From Polyangiaceae bacterium (GTDB lineage Bacteria > Myxococcota_A > Polyangia > Polyangiales > Polyangiaceae): 55,533 bases of DNA. The notes under the pieces are model-generated. The model saw only the letters and a program-made list of their open reading frames with translations. It had not been told where the DNA came from and did not search any database. Below, in pieces: positions 44,053 through 54,338 of the stretch (position 1 is its first letter; every line of letters starts with the position of its first letter). The DNA is taken from the NCBI GenBank assembly GCA_025937785.1, contig JAICQQ010000034.1:1-55533 (forward strand), in the 5' to 3' direction. Position numbers and translations under genes: made by a program.

Positions 44053-44282
44053 GCGTCATTCCGAGGGGTGTGAGTGTTCTGTGTCAATCTGCCCATGGTG
44101 GCCAGTCGGGCGGCAGGTGTCGAGCCCGAAAATTGCAAGGGCGGACACGCCCCGGTTTACGGCGGGTTGCACCGTGAGCCGAGCGCGAACTGCCGATCAA
44201 AAGAAACAGATCTGAAACAGAGGTTATCGTGTAGTTCGGGTGGATGCAGGCGAATCGTTAGGCGCCATTTCGAAAACTGTCG

Positions 44283-45062
44283 ATGACCTCTCATTACACC
44301 TTTGGGGACTCCGATCTGGCCGCGAGGCGGCTCTATCTTCTGGCAGAGGCCTACAGCGATCCAAGTCAAGCTTTTCTGAAGCAGTTTGCGCCAGGTCCGG
44401 TCGAGCGCGCACTCGATCTGGGGTGCGGGCCGGGCTATACGACAAGATTATTGCACGACACCGTAGCGGCTGGATCGACCACGGGTATCGACAGTTCCGA
44501 GCATTACATCGAGCTGGCTCGTTCGCACGCGCCGACGGGGATCGAGTTCGTCTGTCACGATGTTTTGGACAAGCCGCCGGTGCCGCGCGCTGATCTCATC
44601 TACGTCAGGTTCCTGCTCACGCACTTGGCCGACCCAGGGTTTGCGCTCACTCTTTGGGCGGATCTATTGGTGCCGCGCGGGATGCTACTACTGCAGGAGG
44701 TGGCGCTCCTCGACAGCGAACATCCTACACTCACGAGATACTACCAGCTCGTGGAGGCATTGCAGGCTCAATACAAGCAGTCGCTGTACATCGGTCGCGA
44801 GCTCGAGGGGATTGCGCGGAGCGCTCCGTTCATCGTCGAGCACCACGGGCAGCGTCTCTTCGAGCTGCCGGCGCATGTGATGGCTACCCTGCACGCTTTG
44901 AATCTACCCACTTGGAAGAGTGATCCGGTGGCGATGCGCAACTTCGACCCGAAAGAAATAGCCGAGGTGGAGCAAGGTCTGCTGCGCATCGCTCAGCGCG
45001 CCGAGTTGTGCGCACCCGTGAGGATAGGCTTGACGGAGCTCGTGCTCCGCGGAATGCGATAG
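44283..45062 (+). CDS. Class I SAM-dependent methyltransferase
   Basis: 259 residues. Motif I is A-L-D-L-G-C-G-P-G-Y-T-T (residues ~43-54), followed by G-I-D-S-S (acidic loop binding the SAM ribose), C-H-D-V-L-D-K (adenine-side acidic) and P-R-G-M-L-L-L-Q-E-V-A. Both ends carry extra helices. The substrate cannot be inferred: it could be a small molecule or a lipid. The base composition of the region upstream (44053-44282) and of this gene looks less GC-rich than its neighbours, which is compatible with transfer but is not measured here. The ATG has no clear Shine-Dalgarno. It is convergent with the HNH gene, whose stop is 6 nt away. Confidence 0.88.
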   Translation: MTSHYTFGDSDLAARRLYLLAEAYSDPSQAFLKQFAPGPVERALDLGCGPGYTTRLLHDTVAAGSTTGIDSSEHYIELARSHAPTGIEFVCHDVLDKPPVPRADLIYVRFLLTHLADPGFALTLWADLLVPRGMLLLQEVALLDSEHPTLTRYYQLVEALQAQYKQSLYIGRELEGIARSAPFIVEHHGQRLFELPAHVMATLHALNLPTWKSDPVAMRNFDPKEIAEVEQGLLRIAQRAELCAPVRIGLTELVLRGMR

Positions 45063-45068
45063 CGGCTT

Positions 45069-47324
45069 TCAGCTGGTCTCGATTTTGTCCCGGTCGACGA
45101 CCAGCATCGGGGCCACGCGCCCGATGGTCCAGCGTACGCCCTGGGGGCGCGGTTCGGCGCGGAGGCGGCCTCCGTGCACGCCTTCGAGATGACACCAGAC
45201 ACAGAGGGAGGCAAGATTTTCGGGTTCGTCGCCGCCGCCTTGCGAACGAAACTTCAGGTGATGAGGGGTGACGTCGTGCCGATCGCAAACAGGGCTCGTG
45301 CACGTATAAGCGTCGCGTTCATAGATGTGCGCATACTTGTGCTCGCGTGTGCACGCGATCACCGGACTCCAGACACTCAGGAAGTGTTCGCAGAGTCCAC
45401 GTAACAAACGGCGCGTTGGATGCTTACGGGCGAACGCGCGCGCGACGTCGCGGTACAGCAGCAGCGTGGATTCGCAAACTCGCAAACGCAGGCGTGTGCT
45501 TCCGACACCTAGCCCATCGCCCGTGACTGGGTGGCGTCGCATTCGGGGCGTGGATGCTGGCTCGTGGGTGCATTGGGGTAGCTCTTGGTGGCAGGCAGTC
45601 GCAGCGTTGGCGGGGTTTTTGAGTACGGATGTTTGCCCACGTGCGGCGACAGTGCACCGCGCGTGTCTGGTTGCCGTGTCTGCCACACCCCCGGGCGGGG
45701 AAGCGCAGCGCCGGGGTTGCCCGGCTCCATCGCTGGTCAGCGTGGGTGGCGTGGGTGGCGCGGGACGCTGTGCGCAACCCGCATTGACTCCGACGCTGTA
45801 GTCGCGAATTCGCTGCAGGTGACTCCGCCACTGTTTGGCGTTGACGGGCCCGTTCGGGCCAGCGGGCGGAGCGGGGTGTGCGCGTGGTCCGGATGTCGGC
45901 TGCTGCTCGGCTGGAGGGACCGACTCCGGCGGCACTTGGCCGCTCACGATGGCCCCTCGGAGTGCCAGTTCTGCTCGCATAACGTCAGGGGCCGGTGGCC
46001 AACTCCGATGGCCAGGTCGCGAACGCTGAATGCGTTCGACGAACGCGATTTCCTCCCGCAAATGTTTGACGGTTCGTTGACGCGCGCGTTCGACCCAACT
46101 CCGCTCGGTTTTTGCGGTTGCGATGCGCGCAACGAGCGAAGCCGCGACAGTGCCCAGTTGCCCTGCCTCGAGCGCCTGAGCGAGGTGCGGGAGCGTCGCC
46201 AAACGCCGGGCCAACGCGCGCTTCTGTTTCAGGGACGACAGTGACACGCCGAGTCGGTCGCGCGCGTAGTGGCCGGCGCTCGCGAACCCGAGGTGGCGCC
46301 AGGCCTCTACGCGCTGGAGCGCTGCGGCGCTACGCCCGAGCGCAGCCGCGTTGATGTGCAGCTCTTTCGCCAGAGCGAGGATATGCTGGTTCAGAGCGGC
46401 AGGAGACCAGGAGCGTAGCTGTTCGGGTGACGGCCAACCGGGCCTGGAAGGTTGCGCGAGACGCCGAGGCCGGGGCAATGCGGCGCGTCCACGCTCACAG
46501 AGACGTTCCGCTCGGGTGCGCCATCGGTTCAATTCGGCGCGCCAACGATCGCGGGCGTCCAGACCCTCGCGTTCGCGCGTAGTCGCCCCGACACTATCCA
46601 GTTCGTTTTGAGTTTCCGCCAAAAGCGCCTCGAGAAAGGCGTCGAGATCGTTCCGTTCAGCGACCCGTCGGAAGGTACGCTCCGCCGCCTGAAACCACCA
46701 AGTGTCCTCTGTGGGAACAGTGAGAGTCAGGCAGCGCAGGCTTTCTGCGGCAGAGACCGAGGAAGTACCGACAGACAATGAGCGCAAGCGATCGTCCAGC
46801 TCTCGGCATGTGAGGCCAGAGCTTCGAAAAAACCAGCTCAGCTCAAGCGCGGGGCGAAGCGCACGGGCAGCGTCAGGGTTCGTAATATCGTGAGCTAGGA
46901 GCGAACGCTCCACGAGTTTTGCCAATAGATCGGTTCGAGTCCATGGGAGGCGGCCCGAAAGGAGCTGACGCCGAAGCGTGCTGAGTCGCTCGAGATTGGC
47001 CGCGAGCGCCCGACTTTCGGCGACCCAGCGCTTGGGTTTGCTGGCGCGTTCGGTTGCGTACGCATTGAGCGACGAAAAACCTAGATCGTGGTAGCCACGC
47101 CCGTGGTCGAGGGCGTTGAGAGCCTCGCCGAACGCCAACCGAAGGGGGCCGAGCTGGTGCCCGAGCTCAGCGGCAGTTCGATCCAGCCGAGTCCAGGGTG
47201 CGGTGTCTGACATCGCCACGAACGGCTGGTCTGGTGCAGCGGACCGGTCGTTTGACCGTTTGGTTCGATCCGAACGGCGTCGGTCGGGCGTTGCCGAAAC
47301 AGCTTGTGGGGGCGTCGCCAGCAT
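45069..47324 (-). CDS. Large HNH-endonuclease-domain protein
   Basis: 751 residues. The C-terminal ~60 residues are a typical HNH domain: C-T-S-P-V-C, then H-D-V-T-P-H-H, then N-L-A-S-L-C-V-W-C-H and H-G-G. Two zinc-type Cys pairs and the catalytic His are present. The ~500 N-terminal residues are helical, Arg/Ala-rich and include a Y-A-R-D-R-L-G-V-S-L-S-S-L-K-Q-K type helix-turn-helix-like segment, duplicated in weaker form near the N-terminus (Y-A-T-E-R-A-S-K-P-K-R-W). Between them, ~110 residues are Pro/Ala/Thr-rich and irregular. Such proteins are common in Polyangia in many copies; some are mobile or selfish. Alternative start at ATG 47213. Not an intron or intein by any sign seen. Confidence 0.72.
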   Translation of the reverse strand: MLATPPQAVSATPDRRRSDRTKRSNDRSAAPDQPFVAMSDTAPWTRLDRTAAELGHQLGPLRLAFGEALNALDHGRGYHDLGFSSLNAYATERASKPKRWVAESRALAANLERLSTLRRQLLSGRLPWTRTDLLAKLVERSLLAHDITNPDAARALRPALELSWFFRSSGLTCRELDDRLRSLSVGTSSVSAAESLRCLTLTVPTEDTWWFQAAERTFRRVAERNDLDAFLEALLAETQNELDSVGATTREREGLDARDRWRAELNRWRTRAERLCERGRAALPRPRRLAQPSRPGWPSPEQLRSWSPAALNQHILALAKELHINAAALGRSAAALQRVEAWRHLGFASAGHYARDRLGVSLSSLKQKRALARRLATLPHLAQALEAGQLGTVAASLVARIATAKTERSWVERARQRTVKHLREEIAFVERIQRSRPGHRSWPPAPDVMRAELALRGAIVSGQVPPESVPPAEQQPTSGPRAHPAPPAGPNGPVNAKQWRSHLQRIRDYSVGVNAGCAQRPAPPTPPTLTSDGAGQPRRCASPPGGVADTATRHARCTVAARGQTSVLKNPANAATACHQELPQCTHEPASTPRMRRHPVTGDGLGVGSTRLRLRVCESTLLLYRDVARAFARKHPTRRLLRGLCEHFLSVWSPVIACTREHKYAHIYERDAYTCTSPVCDRHDVTPHHLKFRSQGGGDEPENLASLCVWCHLEGVHGGRLRAEPRPQGVRWTIGRVAPMLVVDRDKIETS

Positions 47325-47578
47325 TGACGAGGGGAGGATAGCGTGATACTGAACAGAAGAGTAGTTATTTGTCCCGGCCCATTCGATGATGGCTGGGTTG
47401 AGTCTCCGGAGGTGTCCGTGACCGCCTCTGGAGCGAAAGGCGCGGTGGCCTGAATGTAGGGAATTATGCTATTAAGCGGCCGAAGGGCAGCGCGCGCTCC
47501 GCGGGCGGGTGGTTGGCTATCTGTCAGGTGTCGTTTCCTCGCAATCACGAGACGCGAAAGCTCGAAGAGAGGGGGAGC

Positions 47579-49581
<2,003 letters not shown>

Positions 49582-49585
<4 letters not shown>

Positions 49586-51666
49586 GTGTGCAGATGAAGC
49601 CCTTCGCGCCCGGGCACCGCTTCGTTAAATACGATATCCGCGGTCTTTTGGGCATGGGGGGGCATGCGCACGTCTATGATGCCCACGATCCATTTCTCGA
49701 CCGCGCGGTGGCGGTGAAGATCATCGCGGCGCCGAAGGGGTCGCGTCAGAATCTGGCGAAGCGGGCGCAGTCCGAAGCGCGGGTGCTGGTGCGCATCGAC
49801 CACCCGAACGTCGTGAAGGTGTACGACGCCGGCGCGACCGACGATGGTCTGGTCTATTTGGTGATGGAGAAACTCGAGGGGCGTACGCTCCGCGAGGTGT
49901 ATCAGAGCGTGGGGCAGCTGACGGTCGTCGAAATACTCGAGATCGCACAGCAGATCTGCCAAGGCGTGCACGCGGCGCACGAGGCTGGCGTGATCCATCG
50001 AGATCTGAAGCCCGAGAACGTGTACGTGCAGGCCGACAACCGAGTGAAAGTTCTCGATTTCGGGATATCGAAGGTGATGGGCTACGGCGCGCACGACACC
50101 ACTCAGCGCCACGTGTTGCACGGGACCGTACTCTACATGAGTCCGGAGCACCTGCAGGGCTACGGCGTCACGCGCAAGAGCGACGTGTTCGCGCTGGGGA
50201 CGCTCCTGTACGAGGGGCTATACATGCACCCGACGTTGCTCTGGCCCGAGGCACGCAACTCCAAGGACGTGCGTGAGGTGATCCGAGTTCAGCTCTCGGA
50301 AACCCCGCCCATGCTGCACGAGATCGATCCGCGCATTTTTCGGCACGTGGCGCGCTTCGTCCAACGGGCGATTCTGAAGGCAGCCGAGCAGCGTTACGAG
50401 TCCATGGCTGACATGCTCGAAGCAGCGCGGGCATCGTGGGAGCGCTTGGAGGCGGAGCAAGGGCGCGACTTCATGGTGCAGTGGCGACGCGACCTGAGCC
50501 GGGCGACCAAGGCCGGCGCGCACCAGCAACCGCAGCGCGACACCATAGCTTCTGCCGTGCGGTTCTCGACGGACATCCAAGCACCCCGCACCACTCAGAT
50601 CGGCGGGCTCACACCTCCGTTGCCGCTGACGGACACGCGCCCCATGGCGGACGAGCTACCGTACCAGACCACGACGCCCGCGTCGGGTCCGGACTCGCCC
50701 CGACGGCGCAGCGCACCCCCCGTGGTGGTGGTGCCGCCGCTCGACGCGTCGTCCGCGATGGTTACTCCGCTGCCGCGGGGGTCCGAACTCTACTCGTCGC
50801 CCCGCATTGCGCCCACCGCGGCGCAGTCGGCGACGCTGGCGCTCGCTGAGCAAGTCACCCGCACGGCCTCGGTCGGCATCATCGATCCCTCGGCTGATCT
50901 TCCGATCACTCCAAGGTCGCCGGAGGCACGCGACGGATCGGGCGGACTGTCCGTAGCTCCGGTGTCGCATTCGTCGATGGGCGCTGGCTCGTTGCCCTTG
51001 CGCGCCGCGGGGATACCGACGCCCTGGTTCAATCGAGTCTCCGCTAGGGTCGTGGTGGCGCTGGGGGCTTCAATCGGGCTGGTGCTCGGCGTGGTCTACA
51101 GCGTGGCGGGACCACGGGTGACGATATCAGCAGCGGCGCGGCCGTCCGTCAGCGGAGCCACGCCTGAAGGCGCGAGCCTCACCTCACGACAGCTCGACCG
51201 GCCCGCAAAGAAGGGCCTTTCTACCAGCGCCACGCCGCCGAGCGAGCGCCAGGTCGCGGGCGCGCCTGCGCTGTCGCCGGTGCCTACTGTTCCCTCGGCG
51301 GTCCCATCCGCCGAACTCAACGCGGCGGCGGATGCGGTGGCCGATACAAAGGCCAGCGCGCCCAGAGCCGCGCCTCGTGAGGGCGCGCCGGCAAAGCGAC
51401 CGGAGTCGGAGAGCGCTCCGCTGCCGAGCGCTCGGAACGGGTCGACGCCCTCTGGTTCCGTTCGAAGCGCCAAGACCCAGCCAAAGGCGTCGGCTGCGGC
51501 GACCAGTCCGTCCAGGCGGGCGACCGTGTCGACTGCTAAGCCGGAGCGCGAGAGTTGGCTGAAGCCGGAGATGATCTATTACCCTGACGATCCCATGCCG
51601 CTGCCGGCCAAACCACTGCCCGCCAAGCCGCCGGCCGAAAGAATGCCCAGGTCAGGGCTCGATTGA
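49582..51666 (+). CDS. Ser/Thr protein kinase (Hanks-type), membrane-anchored
   Basis: 694 residues. The ATG overlaps the preceding kinase's stop (ATGA) and follows AGGGAG. Kinase domain at residues ~15-285: G-L-L-G-M-G-G-H-A-H-V, V-A-V-K, H-R-D-L-K-P-E-N near 138, V-L-D-F-G-I-S-K near 155 and Y-M-S-P-E. All catalytic residues are in place. Residues ~300-475 are Pro/Thr/Ser-rich and likely disordered, followed by one membrane helix V-V-V-A-L-G-A-S-I-G-L-V-L-G-V-V near 485-508 and a ~185-residue Ala/Pro/Ser-rich periplasmic tail. The topology matches the upstream kinase and the next gene product, so the three may form a signalling complex. Confidence 0.88.
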
Positions 51667-51696
51667 AAGCAACTGGGTCGATCGAGTGGCCGAGGC

Positions 51697-52863
51697 GTGA
51701 AACAGAGAATGCCCGTATTCACCACCAAAACCAGCACCGATCCGGGACCCTTCGATGCCCTGCATCCAGCCGGCGAGCGGGCCGCAGAGCGCGGTAACCT
51801 CGTCGACGGATTCGACACCGTGCCTGAGGGCGTTCTCACAACGAACGGTTCGGGCGATCCGCCACGTGGCCCGCGCTCGGAGTCGGCGAGCGGCGTGACC
51901 GACGATAACAGCGAGTTGGACCGTCTGTACCGTTTTCAGGAGATCCCCGTCACCGCCGAGATGCGGCGGGAGTTGCTTGGCGCCAAGCTGCCCTTGGCGC
52001 CCGTCGAACAGCTTGCCGATACGCAGCCGCCGCACAAAAGCTCGCTGAGCGCGCCGACGGGCCCTGCGTTCGTGAATCGGCACGCTCCGACCGAACCAGC
52101 ATTGGTCAGGCCCAGCGCTGCGCGCACTAGCGCGCCGTCGAAGCGCGATCGTCCGGCGCTACGGGACCGTCGCCTCGACCCGGATCGACCGTTGCTCGTG
52201 AGCGACAGCTACAGCACTACCGCGCCCACTTTGCTCAGCGTTCGGCGTCGGCGCCTGCGCAACCAGCGCTACGTTGTCGGCGCGCTGGCCGTAATGATTC
52301 TCGCCATCTTGAGCGGTGTTGCCTGGCGCCGCCTCACCCGTCCGCCCGCGTCCGTGGCGCGAGACTCGGCAGTGGACCGCACCAAAACGCCTCACATCGC
52401 GGGGAACAGCCCCGGCAACGACAGCGCCGGCAACTTGGCTGAGCGCGTCCGCTCCGCTCCGCCGGCCCCCCCCGTGCGTCGCCCTTCTCCTCAGCCGGAC
52501 CGCGCCACAGAAACCGCAAACTCCGACTCACTAAGTGCACAACTGAGTTCGCGAGCCACCGATGCTACAAGTAGCTCGCCGCCATCGGCGGACTCCAAGT
52601 CGCTGTTCAGTGATTCGCGACCTGGCGTACCTCGAGCCACGTCGCTGCCTGTTCCAGCGGCTGCATCCTCCACCGAACCCCGAGCGTCCTCAGTATCCAC
52701 CCACACACCGTCCAAGCGTCTGACAGTGACTAGCGACAAGGTGGCGTCGGGCGGCCAAGTCGAACCCGCCAAGAGCGTCCAGCCCACCAAGAGTGTCCAG
52801 CCCACCAAGAGTGTCGAGCCCTCCAGGAGCAAAGCGTTCGATCCCGAGGAGCTGATCTTCTGA
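51697..52863 (+). CDS. Single-pass membrane protein of unknown function
   Basis: 388 residues, GTG start. A hydrophilic N-terminal half with an ordered patch (D-R-L-Y-R-F-Q-E-I-P-V-T-A-E-M-R-R-E-L-L near 70-90) is followed by Arg-rich R-R-R-R-L-R-N-Q-R and one membrane helix (~192-210, Y-V-V-G-A-L-A-V-M-I-L-A-I-L-S-G-V-A-W). The C-terminal ~175 residues are Ser/Pro/Thr-rich and end in four repeats of V-[EQ]-P-[TA/S]-K/R-S. No enzymatic motif. It follows the kinases by 30 nt; its cytoplasmic part could be their substrate (inference). Positive residues before the helix place the N-terminus in the cytoplasm. Confidence 0.7.
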   Translation: MKQRMPVFTTKTSTDPGPFDALHPAGERAAERGNLVDGFDTVPEGVLTTNGSGDPPRGPRSESASGVTDDNSELDRLYRFQEIPVTAEMRRELLGAKLPLAPVEQLADTQPPHKSSLSAPTGPAFVNRHAPTEPALVRPSAARTSAPSKRDRPALRDRRLDPDRPLLVSDSYSTTAPTLLSVRRRRLRNQRYVVGALAVMILAILSGVAWRRLTRPPASVARDSAVDRTKTPHIAGNSPGNDSAGNLAERVRSAPPAPPVRRPSPQPDRATETANSDSLSAQLSSRATDATSSSPPSADSKSLFSDSRPGVPRATSLPVPAAASSTEPRASSVSTHTPSKRLTVTSDKVASGGQVEPAKSVQPTKSVQPTKSVEPSRSKAFDPEELIF

Positions 52864-52902
52864 GGCACTCCTTCGAGGCTCACGAGCCAACTAGCCACCC
52901 AT

Positions 52903-52962
52903 CATTCCATCGCCTGTCATTCCATCGCCTGTCATTCCATCGCCTGTCATTCCATCGCCTGT
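52903..52962 (+). repeat. 4 x 15-bp tandem repeat abutting a start codon
   Basis: CATTCCATCGCCTGT is repeated four times without mismatch (52903-52917, 52918-52932, 52933-52947, 52948-52962). The next bases, CATG, begin a fifth unit and contain the ATG of the following gene at 52964. Confidence 0.9.
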
Positions 52963-52963
52963 C

Positions 52964-54052
52964 ATGCCCACCGCCAGGATTCGCCCGCGTTCGATCGTCG
53001 CCCCTCTAGCCCTGAGCGCAACTCTCTGCGTGCCGGGCGGCGCTTGGGCACAAACACCAGACCGAGCTCAGCCCGCCGCGTCGGACCAAGATCGCGCAGA
53101 CTCTTTGTTCTTGCAGGGCAAGACTGCGGCGCAGGCCAAGAAGTGGGACGAGGCGTACGAGCTCCTGGAACGGGCGTGGGCGCTCAAGCAAAGCTACGAC
53201 ATCGCGAGCAACCTCGGACAAGTCGCCTACCTGCTCGGCAAACATGCCGAGGCGGCGCAGCACGTCTCGTTCGCCATCAGGCACTACCCGGCGACGGGAG
53301 ATGCCGAACAAAAGCAGAAGGCTCAGGAGCTGCTCGACATGGTCCGACAGAAGGTGTCGAGCTTGTCCGTCCGCGTCACGCCGCAAGACGCCGAAGTGCT
53401 CATCGACGGCGCCTCGGCGGGTCGTGCCGGGGCGTTGCCACCGGAGCTGTTCGTCGACCCGGGCGAACGCACGGTGGTCGCTCGTCTCGAGGGGCAGGAG
53501 ATCGAGCGGCACGTGTCCGCCGAAGCCGGTGGCCACTATAGGCTCGAGCTCACGCTCGCCAACGCACCCGCGGCCGCAGCCGACGCGCCTCTTGCAGCCC
53601 CCGATTCCGACTCCTCCGCCCACGCATCGACGCAACCCGTGGACAACGGCACTGCGAGCGACTCGGCGTTTCAGAGCAAGCACATCGCGCTCATCGTTGG
53701 AGGCGCCCTCACCGTCGGCAGCGGCGTTGCGCTCGCCATCTACGGGTCCAAGCGCTCGCAGGCGAAGTCCGACGTCGAAACGTACTACGCCCGCGTCGAG
53801 GACGAATCGAGCGGACCCAACCCGTGCGCGGGCGGTGGCTCGGAGGCGTGCCAGGACCTCGCTCGAGCGAGGGAGGACTGGGAAAAGAGCGGGCGCGCCA
53901 TGAACATACTCATCCCCACCACCGTCGTGCTGTTCACGGGCACTGTCGCCGCCTACTTTCTGTGGCCCAAAGATTCCGACTCCTCCACTACGGCACTCAC
54001 GCCCGTCCTCACCGCCGAGCAGCAGGGTGTGCTGCTCACCGGCAGTTTCTAG
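52964..54052 (+). CDS. Secreted TPR/PEGA-domain protein with two membrane helices
   Basis: 362 residues. Signal peptide cleaved near A-W-A/Q30. Residues ~44-125 are TPR-like (A-D-S-L-F-L-Q-G-K-T-A-A-Q-A-K-K-W-D-E-A-Y-E-L-L-E-R-A-W). Residues ~132-200 are a PEGA-type beta domain (L-S-V-R-V-T-P-Q-D-A-E-V-L-I-D-G, then P-G-E-R-T-V-V-A-R-L-E-G). Two hydrophobic helices near 246-266 and 308-328 flank a Cys-containing loop. PEGA domains occur in S-layer or surface proteins and often next to kinases in myxobacteria. The start has no ribosome site, because the tandem repeat directly abuts it. The next gene follows 30 nt later. Confidence 0.8.
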   Translation: MPTARIRPRSIVAPLALSATLCVPGGAWAQTPDRAQPAASDQDRADSLFLQGKTAAQAKKWDEAYELLERAWALKQSYDIASNLGQVAYLLGKHAEAAQHVSFAIRHYPATGDAEQKQKAQELLDMVRQKVSSLSVRVTPQDAEVLIDGASAGRAGALPPELFVDPGERTVVARLEGQEIERHVSAEAGGHYRLELTLANAPAAAADAPLAAPDSDSSAHASTQPVDNGTASDSAFQSKHIALIVGGALTVGSGVALAIYGSKRSQAKSDVETYYARVEDESSGPNPCAGGGSEACQDLARAREDWEKSGRAMNILIPTTVVLFTGTVAAYFLWPKDSDSSTTALTPVLTAEQQGVLLTGSF

Positions 54053-54082
54053 CCTAACGCGACCCCAACGCACGGAGATCCC

Positions 54083-54337
54083 ATGCGCACTCTTATCACC
54101 GGCTTCACCCTGTTCGTTCCCACGGCTCTCCTCCTCGCGGGCGCTTGCGCCGACACGGACTCGAGCTGCGAAGACACCCTCAGTTGTTCCGGCGACACCA
54201 CGACCGTTGGCGGCACCGCGGGGACGCTTACGGAGGTGATCGTGGGCGCGGAGGGTTTTGCCGGCGATGGCTCCGGCACCAGCAACAACGGTGTGCTCGG
54301 CATCGCGCAATCGGAACTGAATCTGGCGGACCTGTGA
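54083..54337 (+). CDS. Small lipoprotein
   Basis: 84 residues. Signal peptide with Cys24 (A-G-A-C), then A-D-T-D-S-S-C-E-D-T-L-S-C and a Thr/Gly-rich tail of ~45 residues. The short Cys-x6-Cys stretch followed by Gly/Thr is similar to the first ~40 residues of the next gene product (T-E-F-E-G-C-E-G-D-E-C), so it may be a family relative lacking the large C-terminal domain. The stop is separated from the next ATG by one base. Function unknown. Confidence 0.65.
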   Translation: MRTLITGFTLFVPTALLLAGACADTDSSCEDTLSCSGDTTTVGGTAGTLTEVIVGAEGFAGDGSGTSNNGVLGIAQSELNLADL

Positions 54338-54338
54338 C

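Noticed and set aside
52903..52962. Four identical short repeats considered as a CRISPR array
   Set aside because: The repeats are head to tail without spacers, and no cas genes are present.
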